Below, in pieces: positions 27,786-36,433 of a DNA stretch of 64,000 nt. A program made the position numbers and the translations under genes. Under the pieces are notes generated by a model. The model made no database searches. It was not told the DNA's origin and saw nothing but the letters and a program-made list of their open reading frames with translations. How positions within the stretch are numbered: position 1 is the stretch's first letter; each line of letters starts with the position of its first letter. This DNA is from Streptomyces sp. V3I8 (GTDB lineage: Bacteria; Actinomycetota; Actinomycetes; Streptomycetales; Streptomycetaceae). The stretch covers positions 4,340,001 through 4,404,000 of the forward strand of contig NZ_JAUSZL010000002.1 in the NCBI RefSeq assembly GCF_030817535.1, written 5' to 3'.

Positions 27786-28652
27786 GTGCCGATTCCTTCC
27801 TCCGCCACTCTGCCCATTCGCCGTCTGACGCCTCGCGACCTCTCCGCGTGCGCCGACCTCTCCGAGAACCGGGGCTGGCCCCGGGAGGAACACAAGTGGG
27901 GTCTGCTGCTCGCCGCCGGCACGGGCTACGGCATCGACGACCCCGGCGGCGGCCTCGTCGCCGGCTGCGTCGTGACCTTCTACGGACCGCAGGACCGACC
28001 TGATCTCGCAGCGATCGGCATGGTGCTGGTCGCCGAACGGCACGCCCGCCGGGGCATCGGACGCCGGCTCATGCGCCACATCGTGGCCGACCTGGGGACC
28101 ACTCCGGTGACTCTGCACGCCACGCCGTACGGGCGCCCCCTCTACGAGGAGCTGGGCTTCAAGGCCGTCGGGCGGGCCGAGATGGTCCGTGGCCGCTTCA
28201 CTCCCGGCGGCCCGGAGTCCGGGGTCGCCACGCGCCCGGCCACGGCCGGGGACCTCGCCGCGATCCTCCGCCTCGACGAAGAGGTTTTCGGTACGGACCG
28301 GACCCACATGATCACGCGACTGCCGGCCTTCTCCGACCAGCTGCGCGTCGCCGAGGAGGACGGCCGGATCATCGGGTACGCAGCCGCCTGGCCCAACATG
28401 GACAGCCAGGTCGTGGGCCCGCTGATCGCCCGGGACACCGAGGTGGCGAAGGCCCTCGTCGCCTCGCTCGCCTCCCGCACCGACCTCCCGCTGCGCACCG
28501 ACATCGACGTACGGCACGAGGAGTTGCTCGCCTGGGTGAAGGAGCGTGGACTCGCTGCCGTGGCTTTCAACGCGGTCATGACGTACGGCATCGGGGAGTT
28601 GCCCGGCGACTGGACACGGCGGTTCGCGCCGCTCACCGTGGCCGCGGGCTGA
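27786..28652 (+). CDS. GNAT-family acetyltransferase (tandem GNAT fold)
   Basis: 288 aa from a GTG 6 bp after the previous stop. The N-terminal half has the acetyl-CoA loop ARRGIGRRLMRHIV and the YEELGFKAVGR segment. The C-terminal half (VATRPATAGDLAAIL...) is a second, degenerate GNAT-like domain. The substrate is unknown. Confidence 0.85.
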   Translation: MPIPSSATLPIRRLTPRDLSACADLSENRGWPREEHKWGLLLAAGTGYGIDDPGGGLVAGCVVTFYGPQDRPDLAAIGMVLVAERHARRGIGRRLMRHIVADLGTTPVTLHATPYGRPLYEELGFKAVGRAEMVRGRFTPGGPESGVATRPATAGDLAAILRLDEEVFGTDRTHMITRLPAFSDQLRVAEEDGRIIGYAAAWPNMDSQVVGPLIARDTEVAKALVASLASRTDLPLRTDIDVRHEELLAWVKERGLAAVAFNAVMTYGIGELPGDWTRRFAPLTVAAG

Positions 28653-28697
28653 ACCGTTCGTCCACTGCTCCGTGACGCCCCGGGCGTGCCGGTCGTG

Positions 28698-29135
28698 CTA
28701 GGCGCGCCGGCCCTCCTGGGTGAGCGCCCGCACGGCTGCGGTGGCGAAGGAGTGGTCCTGCTCGGGTGCGCCGCCGCCGACTCCGATCGCGCCGATCGGA
28801 CGGCCGTCCCGGTGCACCGGGACGCCTCCCGCGATGAACAGGAGCGGGCGGTCGAGCGCGGTCGGCAGGGTGTGGAAGAGACCGCCGGGCCGGACGGCGT
28901 CGACCAGGTCCGCGGTGGGGGTGTCGAGCTGCAGTGCCGTGTAGGCCTTGCGGGTGCTGGTCTCGCCCGAGATCAGCACCGCGCGGTCGTCCCGTCGGAA
29001 GGCGAGCAGGTGACCGCCCGCGTCGAGGACCGTGACACTGACCGTGACATCGGCGGCCTCCGCGGCCCGGCGGGCGGCCGTGACGAGGTTCTCGGCGTCC
29101 TGAGTGGTCAGCGGGGTGACGGTGGTGGTGCTCAT
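28698..29135 (-). CDS. GlcG/HbpS-family protein
   Basis: 145 aa from the ATG at 29135, with AAGGAG 9 nt upstream. The GlcG/HbpS fold is clear from VSVTVLDAGGHLLAFRRDD, STRKAYTAL, GGVPVHRDGRPIGAIGVGG. The family includes a haem-binding sensor protein in Streptomyces and proteins of unknown role next to oxidoreductases. It has no secretion signal. It lies downstream of the MFS gene on the same strand (143 bp), probably in one transcript. Confidence 0.85.
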   Translation of the reverse strand: MSTTTVTPLTTQDAENLVTAARRAAEAADVTVSVTVLDAGGHLLAFRRDDRAVLISGETSTRKAYTALQLDTPTADLVDAVRPGGLFHTLPTALDRPLLFIAGGVPVHRDGRPIGAIGVGGGAPEQDHSFATAAVRALTQEGRRA

Positions 29136-29278
29136 GAGGGTTTCTCCTTGTGCGGCAGAGGTGCGAAGGGGTGTTGTGGGGAGGGGCGGTTGCTGCCGGC
29201 AGGAACCGTGACCGGACGCGGCGGGACAGGACGGCGCCGCGCCTGGCCACGCACCGCGGTGGTGGCCCGGTCCGTGCC

Positions 29279-30508
29279 TCAGTTGTGGACCACGGCCCGC
29301 TGCTGCGCGGAGAGCGACTGCCCCGCGTCGGCGACGACCGTGTCGGCCGCGTGTCCGGTGGAGCCGGCCCGGCGTTCCAGGGCGGCCGACAGGACGGCGA
29401 GCAGAAGAGCCGCTGCGGCGAGGACGGCGCCGACCCAGTTGGGGGCGGTGTAGCCCAGCCCTGCGGCGATCACGACGCCACCGAGCCACGCCGAGAGGGC
29501 GTTGCCGAGGTTGAAGGCGCCGATGTTCACCGCGGAGGCGAGCGTCGGGGCACCGTGGGCCTGGTCGAGCACCCGCTTCTGCAGCGGCGCAACGGTGGCG
29601 AAGCCGAGGGCACCGATCAGCGTGATGGTGACGGCCGCCGCGATCTTGTTGTGCGCGGTGAGCGTGAAGAGGGCGAGGACGACCGCGAGGGCGCCCAGTG
29701 ACACGTACAGCATCGGCATCAGGGCGCGGTCGGCGAACCGGCCGCCGACGAGGTTGCCGCCGACCATGCCGAGGCCGAAGAGGACGAGCAGCCAGGTGAC
29801 GGAGCCGTCGGCGTAGCCGGCGACATGCGTCATCATCGGCGCGATGTACGTGATCGCCGCGAAGACGCCGCCGAAGCCGAGGACGGTCATCGCCATGGCG
29901 AGCAGGACCTGGACGTTCTTGAAGGCGGCCAGTTCGTGGCGGAGTCGCACGCCTTCCGCCTTGGGCATGTCGGGCACCAGCTTGGCGATGCCCGCCAGGC
30001 CGAGGACGCCCAGTGCGGCGACGGCCGTGAAGGTCACGCGCCAGCCGGCGGACTGCCCGATGAGGGTGCCCAGCGGTACGCCGACGACGTTGGCGACGGT
30101 CAGGCCGGTGAACATCATCGCGATGGCGCCCGCCTTCTTGTCCGGCGCGACGAGGTCGGCGGCGACGACCGAACCGATGCCGAAGAAGGCACCGTGCGCG
30201 AGTGAGGCGACCACGCGTCCGACCAGCATGACGGAGAACGTGGGGGCGACGGCGGAGACCAGGTTGCCGACGATGAACAGCCCCATCAGCAGCATCAGCA
30301 TCCGCTTGCGGGACACCCTGGTGCCGAGGACGGTCATGAGGGGTGCGCCGAACATGACTCCGAGCGCGTAACCGGTCACGAGGAACCCGGCGGTGGGGAT
30401 GGAGACACCGAAGTCACCCGCGACCTCGGGCAACAGGCCCATGATCACGAACTCGGTGGTTCCGATTCCGAAGGCCCCGATCGCGAGGGCCAGAAGCGCG
30501 AGAGGCAT
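29279..30508 (-). CDS. MFS drug-type exporter (DHA1 family)
   Basis: 409 aa, 12 membrane helices. The MFS motif between helices 2 and 3 is visible (GAPLMTVLGTRVSRKRML) and the N-terminus (ALAIGAFGIGTTEFVIMGLLPEVA) is that of AraJ/YdhP-like proton-driven exporters. The ATG at 30508 follows a GGAAGG ribosome site by 8 nt. It is divergent from a MarR repressor gene, a standard arrangement for inducible efflux. Substrate unknown. Confidence 0.92.
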   Translation of the reverse strand: MPLALLALAIGAFGIGTTEFVIMGLLPEVAGDFGVSIPTAGFLVTGYALGVMFGAPLMTVLGTRVSRKRMLMLLMGLFIVGNLVSAVAPTFSVMLVGRVVASLAHGAFFGIGSVVAADLVAPDKKAGAIAMMFTGLTVANVVGVPLGTLIGQSAGWRVTFTAVAALGVLGLAGIAKLVPDMPKAEGVRLRHELAAFKNVQVLLAMAMTVLGFGGVFAAITYIAPMMTHVAGYADGSVTWLLVLFGLGMVGGNLVGGRFADRALMPMLYVSLGALAVVLALFTLTAHNKIAAAVTITLIGALGFATVAPLQKRVLDQAHGAPTLASAVNIGAFNLGNALSAWLGGVVIAAGLGYTAPNWVGAVLAAAALLLAVLSAALERRAGSTGHAADTVVADAGQSLSAQQRAVVHN

Positions 30509-30561
30509 GGAGGAGAACCTTCCAGAAGATTGCAGGAGCGCTTTACGTGCGTTCACAATAG

Positions 30562-30584
30562 TTGCAGACGCGGGCTAAGTGCAA
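30562..30584. promoter_or_regulatory. Candidate MarR operator
   Basis: TTGCA and TGCAA half-sites lie 13 nt apart in the 138-bp divergent gap between the MFS and MarR genes. Spacing and position suit a MarR dimer, but the arms are only 5 bp. Confidence 0.35.
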
Positions 30585-30646
30585 ACGCTGGATATTGCGG
30601 ATGTGCCCTATCCTGGTTCTCAGCCGTTCGGGACGGAGGACATGCC

Positions 30647-31111
30647 ATGACAGCGACGGACCCCGCACTCACCGCTCTCGCCCAGGGCTGGTGCGCGCTC
30701 TCCCTGCTGCACGGGAGGATCGAGGCGCACATCGAACGGGCCCTGCAGGCCGAGCACGACCTGAGCGTGCGCGAGTACTCACTCCTCGACGTCCTCAGCC
30801 GCCAGCACGACGGCGACGGCGGACACCTGCAGATGAAGCAGGTCGCCGACGCGGTCGTTCTCAGTCAGAGCGCCACCACCCGCCTGGTGACACGGCTCGA
30901 GGACCGGGGCCTGCTCTCGCGCTACCTGTGCCCCACCGACCGCCGCGGCATCTACACGAACGTCAGCGAGGCGGGACTCGCGCTCCTGGACGAGGCCCGG
31001 CCCACCAACGACTCGGCCCTGCGCGAGGCACTGGACGAAGCGGCCAAGAGCCCTGAGCTGGCCCCGCTGGTGCGCGTGGTGGAGTCGGCGAGCGTTCCCG
31101 CCCCCGCGTAG
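30647..31111 (+). CDS. MarR-family transcriptional regulator
   Basis: 154 aa, winged helix centred on MKQVADAVVLSQSATTRLVTRLEDRGLLSRYLCPTDRRGIYTNVS, with the usual wing motif DRRGIYTNVS. GGAGGA precedes the ATG by about 7 nt. It probably represses the divergent MFS gene and itself, released by a small phenolic or drug-like ligand. Confidence 0.92.
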   Translation: MTATDPALTALAQGWCALSLLHGRIEAHIERALQAEHDLSVREYSLLDVLSRQHDGDGGHLQMKQVADAVVLSQSATTRLVTRLEDRGLLSRYLCPTDRRGIYTNVSEAGLALLDEARPTNDSALREALDEAAKSPELAPLVRVVESASVPAPA

Positions 31112-31151
31112 GCGCGTCCGGCGCCGGGTGCGGCGGGCCTAGGCTGTGGTC

Positions 31152-31604
31152 ATGGGAGATCTTGAGATACGCCGCGCGGTCGCGGACGACGTGCCCGCGA
31201 TCGTCGCGATGCTCGCCGACGATCCGCTGGGCGCGCAGCGCGAGTCACCGGACGATCTGGCCCCGTACCTGACGGCGCTGGAGCGCCTCACCGGAGATCC
31301 GAACCAGCACCTGGTGGTCGCCGTGCGCGAGGACCGTGTCGTCGGCACCCTGCAGCTCACGGTCGTTCCCGGACTGGCCCGCAGGGGAGCGACCCGCGCG
31401 ATCATCGAAGCCGTACGGGTTCACGCCGACGAGCGCGGCAGCGGTCTGGGCACCCGCTTCGTCGAGTGGGCCGTGGACCAAGCCCGCGCCGAAGGCTGCC
31501 AGTTGGTGCAGCTGACCTCCGACGCCACTCGGACGGATGCGCACCGGTTCTACGAGCGACTCGGTTTCACGGCGTCGCACGTCGGGTTCAAGCTTCAGCT
31601 CTGA
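31152..31604 (+). CDS. GNAT-family N-acetyltransferase
   Basis: 150 aa. The acetyl-CoA binding signature is in RVHADERGSGLGTRFVEWAV and the fold ends with HRFYERLGFTASHVGFKLQL. No ribosome site is evident for the ATG at 31152; a GTG two codons earlier is possible. Convergent with the beta-lactamase-like gene across a parS-containing terminator. Confidence 0.88.
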   Translation: MGDLEIRRAVADDVPAIVAMLADDPLGAQRESPDDLAPYLTALERLTGDPNQHLVVAVREDRVVGTLQLTVVPGLARRGATRAIIEAVRVHADERGSGLGTRFVEWAVDQARAEGCQLVQLTSDATRTDAHRFYERLGFTASHVGFKLQL

Positions 31605-31660
31605 GGGTCCACCGCCGGTGGTCCCCCACAGCAGGGTGCGGCGAGCATGCGGCAGGCCGT

Positions 31661-31708
31661 ATGACGAGGGGTGTCCTGTTTCACGTGAAACAGGACACCC
31701 TTCGTCAT
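31661..31708. terminator. Terminator-like palindrome carrying a parS core
   Basis: A 48-bp inverted repeat with one mismatch, centred on parS, between two convergent genes. In RNA it would fold into a long hairpin on either strand. No strong T-tract is visible, so termination is inferred from position and stem strength. Confidence 0.7.
31677..31692. other. parS: parS site 6 (ParB binding)
   Basis: A perfect 16-bp consensus at the apex of the 48-bp palindrome. Confidence 0.93.
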
Positions 31709-31739
31709 ACCGTGTCCGCGTATACGTCCAGGAAGGCGA

Positions 31740-33128
31740 CTACTTGAGGCCGCGCCACCCTTCGGGATCCACGCCGCCCGGGACCGGAGCGCCCTCACCG
31801 TACGGCTGCCGCGTGAACACGAACGAACCGAGGTCCAGGTGGGTCACCGACCCGTCAGGGCCTTCCACGGCCCGTAGGAGCTCACCGGCGTAGTAGCCGT
31901 CGAGCCCGGTCCAGGTCCCGTCGGCCCCGGCCCGGAAACGCGAGCGCCGGCCGGTGCCCGCCAGAGGTCCCAGCGTGACGTCCCCGTCGGCCGCCAGACG
32001 CAGTGCGAAGGCGTGAGTCCCCCAGTACCAGGGCCCGGCCAGGTCCAGCACCGCACGGTCGACCTCGGGCAGAGGCCGCCAGGGCTCGGGGATCCGGGGC
32101 TCGGCCTCCGCGACGATCCGTACGAGATCAGCGGCAACCGTCGACACCGGCGGGCCCGAGGTGCAGTTGGCGAGCACGACAGCGGCCAGGTCGTCCTCGA
32201 CGCTGATCATGAGCCCCGCGACGAAGCCCGGGAGAGAGCCGCTGTGGCCCACCAGGGTCCGGCCGTCCCGGTGCTGGACCTGCATCCCGAGACCGTAGGC
32301 GGCGCCGGCGGCCACTTCCTCCGGTTCGGCCGGCGCGGCGGGCGTACGCATCTCCCGTACGGACTCCGCGCTCAGCACCCGGTCGTCGCCGCGGGCGAGG
32401 AAGACGGCGAAGCGGGCCAGGTCCCCGCTGGTCGACCAGAGCTGCCCGGCCGGTGCCATCCGCCCCAGGTCCTCGCTCGGTTCGGGAAGCATGACGTCCG
32501 CCCAGGGGTGCACGGCCCAGCCGCCCGCATGGGGCGCCCGTGGCTGCCCGCTCGTCCGGTCGAGCCCCAGCGGTTCGAGCACCTCGCTCCGCAGGACGTC
32601 CTCCCAGGGGGCGCCGCGCAGTTCCTCGACCAGCGCACCCAGCAACGTGTAGCCGGGGTTCGAGTAGTGGAACCGCCGGCCGACCGGATGCCGGTGCGGC
32701 TGCTCACCCAGGACATCGGCCAGTTCGGGGCGCAGCGAACCGGGCGTGCGCTCCCACCAGGGACCGGGCGACTCGGCCGCCAGCCCGCCGGTGTGCGCGA
32801 GGAGTTCGGCGATCGTCGCCTCCCCCGCGCCCGTGCCCGGCAGGTGCTTCTCCAGCGGGTCGCCCAGGTCGAGCAGGCCCTCGTCACGCAGTCTCAGGAC
32901 GAGGACGGCGGTGAATGTCTTGGTGATCGAGCCGATGCGGTACTGCACGTTCTCGTCGGGCCCGTGCCCGTCCACCGAGGTACGGGAGCCGTGCCACACG
33001 GTCTCCCCGCCGCGCACCACCGCTGCGACCAACGACGGCGCGCGCCCTTTCGTCTGGGCGGTGGCGATCTCGTGCAGCAGGGCACGGCGCGTGGCGGGAA
33101 GCAGCTCTTCCGCGGGTGTGGTCGTCAT
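31740..33128 (-). CDS. Serine beta-lactamase-like hydrolase (class C/esterase family)
   Basis: 462 aa. The catalytic motifs are present: SITK (Ser-x-x-Lys), YSN and HSGSLPG. A C-terminal domain of about 110 residues follows. There is no signal peptide, so this is probably a cytoplasmic esterase or peptidase of the class C beta-lactamase fold rather than an antibiotic-resistance enzyme. Confidence 0.88.
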   Translation of the reverse strand: MTTTPAEELLPATRRALLHEIATAQTKGRAPSLVAAVVRGGETVWHGSRTSVDGHGPDENVQYRIGSITKTFTAVLVLRLRDEGLLDLGDPLEKHLPGTGAGEATIAELLAHTGGLAAESPGPWWERTPGSLRPELADVLGEQPHRHPVGRRFHYSNPGYTLLGALVEELRGAPWEDVLRSEVLEPLGLDRTSGQPRAPHAGGWAVHPWADVMLPEPSEDLGRMAPAGQLWSTSGDLARFAVFLARGDDRVLSAESVREMRTPAAPAEPEEVAAGAAYGLGMQVQHRDGRTLVGHSGSLPGFVAGLMISVEDDLAAVVLANCTSGPPVSTVAADLVRIVAEAEPRIPEPWRPLPEVDRAVLDLAGPWYWGTHAFALRLAADGDVTLGPLAGTGRRSRFRAGADGTWTGLDGYYAGELLRAVEGPDGSVTHLDLGSFVFTRQPYGEGAPVPGGVDPEGWRGLK

Positions 33129-33320
33129 GGCGCAAGTCCACCTGCCCCGGCGCCCCGCGTCGAGCGCATTTGTCCGCGCCGCGTCGGGCTTCGGGTGCGG
33201 CGTCTCGCGATCGGTGCCGTTTCCCGGCGGTCCGTCCTGATCGGAGCGGACCGCCGGGTGTGCGACCCGCTCGGTCGCGCCGTGCGGCCGACGCGCTTTC
33301 CGGCCGCACGGGCGGGTGGG

Positions 33321-34154
33321 TCAGCGCAGTCCGGCGAAGAGATCGTCTTCGGGTATGGCCGCGCCGGTGGCGTCCTGGACCCGCAGGAAGGTCTCCATGC
33401 CCATCAGCTCGCCGAACCTCTCCTTGCCCATCTTGAGGAAGAAGATGTTCTCGCCCTGACTGGCGTGCGCCGCCAGCGCGTCGAACTTCTGACCACTGAA
33501 CGCGGTGGTGTCCACCCACGTGGTGATCTCGTCGTCGGGGAGGCCGATCTCGGCCATCGCGGCGGCCTCGGCAGGATCCGGTTCCGGCATGTCCTCGTGG
33601 AACTCGCGCATGATCTCGCCGAACCGCTGCATCCCCGAGCGGGGCATCGTGGTCCAGTAGACCTTCGGTGTCAGCGTGGTCATCTCCAGCGCCGCCATCG
33701 TGATGCGGTGGGCCTGGATGTGGTCGGGGTGACCGTAGAAGCCGTTCTCGTCGTAGGTGACGACCACATCGGGCCGGTAGTGCCGCATGAGTTCCGCGAG
33801 GCGGGCCGCGCCTTCCTGCACGGGGGTCCGCCAGAAGGATCCGGGCGCGTCGTTGCTCGGCCAGCCCATCATCCCGGAGTCGGCATAGTCCAGCGTCTCC
33901 AGGTCGCTGATCTTCAGGACGTCACGGCTCGCCTCGAGCTCTCGGCGGCGCATCGAGGCGACGGCCGCCGGATCGTGCCCGGGATCGCCCGGCTTGACGC
34001 CCCCCGGTCCGTCACCGCAGCCGCCGTCGGTACACGTCACGAGAACCGTACGGATTCCCTCCGCCGCATATCGCGCGAGAACTCCCCCGGTTCCGGTGGC
34101 CTCGTCGTCGGGGTGGGCGTGTACTGCCATGAGCGTCAGAGGCCGGTCTGTCAT
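33321..34154 (-). CDS. PIG-L/LmbE-family zinc deacetylase
   Basis: 277 aa from the ATG at 34154, with GGAGGA about 8 nt upstream. Zinc motifs AHPDDE (residues 11-17) and HPDHIQAH (near 145) are intact, as in MshB and Mca, which process mycothiol precursors and conjugates. It is a third type of paralogue in streptomycetes; the substrate is not determined by sequence. The 338-bp stretch up to the dnaB stop has no gene I can support. Confidence 0.88.
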   Translation of the reverse strand: MTDRPLTLMAVHAHPDDEATGTGGVLARYAAEGIRTVLVTCTDGGCGDGPGGVKPGDPGHDPAAVASMRRRELEASRDVLKISDLETLDYADSGMMGWPSNDAPGSFWRTPVQEGAARLAELMRHYRPDVVVTYDENGFYGHPDHIQAHRITMAALEMTTLTPKVYWTTMPRSGMQRFGEIMREFHEDMPEPDPAEAAAMAEIGLPDDEITTWVDTTAFSGQKFDALAAHASQGENIFFLKMGKERFGELMGMETFLRVQDATGAAIPEDDLFAGLR

Positions 34155-34492
34155 GAAAAAGTCCTCCTGCATAAGCCTGCGTGAATACGTCTCGGTACGG
34201 GTGCGCGGCAGGCGTACCGCGGTCCCGGGGCCCGGACCCCGGTGGGGCGAACGACCTTGTGGTCCCCATGCCCCCCGCCGTACGGCGCCGGTCCCCCGGT
34301 CGGTGCAACCGCGCCGGCCGGACCGGCTGTTCCCCGCACGCCACTCGACCTTCCGGGAGTCGGCGTTCGACGCGAACGAGGTACAGGCGCGGCCTGCATG
34401 TCCGGGCACCCCGCCGGATCCGGCTTCCGCCCCGCACCGGCCGTGAGATTCCGGCACGAACTCCGGGACCCCGCACCTGCACCGGGCGGGGA

Positions 34493-35980
34493 TCAGGTCT
34501 GCGCCATGTCCACGAAGCGTGAGTAGTGGCCCTGGAAGGCGACCGTGATGGTGGCCGTCGGGCCGTTTCGGTGCTTGCCCACGATGATGTCCGCCTCGCC
34601 CGCGCGCGGCGACTCCTTTTCGTAGGCGTCCTCGCGGTGCAGCAGGATCACCATGTCCGCGTCCTGCTCGATGGATCCCGATTCACGCAGGTCGGAGACC
34701 ATCGGCTTCTTGTCCGTGCGCTGCTCGGGGCCACGGTTCAGCTGGGACAGCGCGATGACGGGCAGCTCCAGCTCCTTGGCCAGCAGCTTCAGGTTTCGCG
34801 ACATGTCCGAGACTTCCTGCTGCCTGCTCTCGGAGCGCCCCTTGCCGCCCGACTGCATCAGCTGCAGGTAGTCGATGATGACCAGCTTCAGGTCGGCGCG
34901 CTGCTTGAGGCGGCGGCACTTGGCACGGATCTCCATCATCGACAGGTTCGGAGAGTCGTCGATGTAGAGGGGAGCCGCCGAGACGTCGGGCATCCGGCGC
35001 GCGAGCCGGGTCCAGTCCTCGTCGGTCATCGTGCCGGAACGCATGTGGTGCAGGGCGACGCGTGCCTCGGCCGACAGCAGGCGCATGGCGATCTCGTTGC
35101 GCCCCATCTCGAGCGAGAAGATCACGCTGGGCATGTTGTGCTTGATCGAGCAGGCCCGGGCGAAGTCCAGCGCAAGCGTCGACTTACCCATGGCGGGACG
35201 TGCGGCGATGATGATCATCTGGCCGGGGTGCAGCCCGTTCGTCAGCTGGTCGAGGTCGGTGAAGCCGGTCGGTACTCCGGTCATCTCCCCCGACCGCGAG
35301 CCGATCGCCTCGATCTCGTCGAGCGCGCCCTCCATGATGTCGCCGAGCGGCAGGTAGTCCTCGGTCGTGCGCTGTTCGGTGACGGCGTAGATCTCGGCCT
35401 GGGCGCTGTTGACGATCTCGTCCACGTCGCCGTCGGCCGCGTAACCCATCTGCGTGATGCGGGTACCGGCCTCGACCAGGCGGCGCAGGACGGCGCGCTC
35501 ATGGACGATCTCCGCGTAGTACTCGGCGTTGGCCGCCGTCGGGACCGTCTGGACCAGGGTGTGCAGATACGACGCGCCGCCGACCTTGGTGATCTCGCCG
35601 CGTCTGGTGAGCTCGGCGGCGACCGTGATCGGGTCGGCCGGCTCGCCCTTGGCGTAGAGGTCGAGGATCGCGCCGTAGACGGTCTCGTGCGCCGGCCGGT
35701 AGAAGTCGTGGCCCTTGAGCACCTCGACGACATCGGCGATGGCGTCCTTCGAGAGCAGCATGCCGCCCAGGACGGACTGCTCGGCGTCCAGGTCCTGCGG
35801 CGGGACCCGCTCGAAGGACGAGCCCCCGCCGTCCCAGGCGCTGTTGTCCGGACCGCGGTCGTGCCGGTCCTCCCGGCCGCGACCGCCACCGCCGCCGTTG
35901 TCGCGCCGGCGGGAGGCGGGCAGACGATCACTGGGACCGCTGTCGGCCCACGGGTCGTCCAAGGGCTCGGAAATACTCAC
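34493..35980 (-). CDS. dnaB: Replicative DNA helicase DnaB
   Basis: 495 aa from the GTG at 35980, preceded by GGAGGAGG. An N-terminal Gly/Arg/Asp-rich extension of about 55 residues is followed by the DnaB N domain (PPQDLDAEQSVLGGMLLS), then the RecA-type ATPase with Walker A RPAMGKST (near 260), Walker B VIIDYLQLM and the arginine-finger region near GPEQRTDKKP. No intein interrupts it. It unwinds DNA ahead of the replication fork as a hexamer. It is divergent from the MATE gene over a 453-bp gap that contains DnaA-box-like sequences. Confidence 0.96.
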   Translation of the reverse strand: MSISEPLDDPWADSGPSDRLPASRRRDNGGGGGRGREDRHDRGPDNSAWDGGGSSFERVPPQDLDAEQSVLGGMLLSKDAIADVVEVLKGHDFYRPAHETVYGAILDLYAKGEPADPITVAAELTRRGEITKVGGASYLHTLVQTVPTAANAEYYAEIVHERAVLRRLVEAGTRITQMGYAADGDVDEIVNSAQAEIYAVTEQRTTEDYLPLGDIMEGALDEIEAIGSRSGEMTGVPTGFTDLDQLTNGLHPGQMIIIAARPAMGKSTLALDFARACSIKHNMPSVIFSLEMGRNEIAMRLLSAEARVALHHMRSGTMTDEDWTRLARRMPDVSAAPLYIDDSPNLSMMEIRAKCRRLKQRADLKLVIIDYLQLMQSGGKGRSESRQQEVSDMSRNLKLLAKELELPVIALSQLNRGPEQRTDKKPMVSDLRESGSIEQDADMVILLHREDAYEKESPRAGEADIIVGKHRNGPTATITVAFQGHYSRFVDMAQT

Positions 35981-36162
35981 CGGGCCACCTCCTCCCGTCC
36001 GCCGAGCGGACCTCGCCGTGCCCCTCATTCCTACGGCACGACACTGACAAATGAGACGCCCCGACTCCGGTTCTGACGCGTCGGTTTTGCGAGGTTTCCG
36101 AGGCTGGGGGAGGAGAGGGTGCCGCACCACGGTAGGCCCGCGGGCACCGTCAGCCAATCTGG

Positions 36163-36315
36163 TTATCCACAGGCCATGTGGACGACGGCCCCGATGCTGT
36201 GGAGAACTCGGTGAAACCTGTGCACGACTCGGTGGACAGGCCTGTGAACAAGCACTCAGCTTCTTTTCCACAACCGCCCTGAGCTGCGGTTATCCCATCC
36301 ACCGGCTGTGCAGAA
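36163..36315. promoter_or_regulatory. Cluster of DnaA-box-like sequences upstream of dnaB
   Basis: TTATCCACA (36163-36171), TGTGGAGAA (36198-36206, inverted TTCTCCACA) and TTTTCCACA (36264-36272) match the relaxed DnaA box. TGTGAACAA (36243-36251) and TGTGCAGAA (36307-36315) are one or two bases off. Five such sites in 153 bp of gene-free DNA are more than expected. They could mediate DnaA control of dnaB or titrate DnaA. Confidence 0.55.
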
Positions 36316-36433
36316 GAAAAACTTTCCCGGTCGGGCCAAGATCGTCGCGAAGGACGGGCAACAGGGCGTCGCACGTGTTTGCCAGTAAGGGTCACTCTGC
36401 ATTTGCATCTCTTACCTGTGGAAGATTAGATTG

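Noticed and set aside
31740..33128. Beta-lactamase resistance gene
   Set aside because: The catalytic motifs are present, but there is no secretion signal and the family includes many esterases, so resistance cannot be claimed.
34155..34492. Gene in the gap between the PIG-L and dnaB genes
   Set aside because: Open frames exist on both strands but lack ribosome sites and family features. A weak 6-bp hairpin near 34469-34491 could be the dnaB terminator but is too short to list.
36163..36315. DnaA-box cluster as the chromosomal origin
   Set aside because: Too few boxes and no dnaA or dnaN next to it; in Streptomyces oriC lies between those genes, beyond the parAB side of this window.
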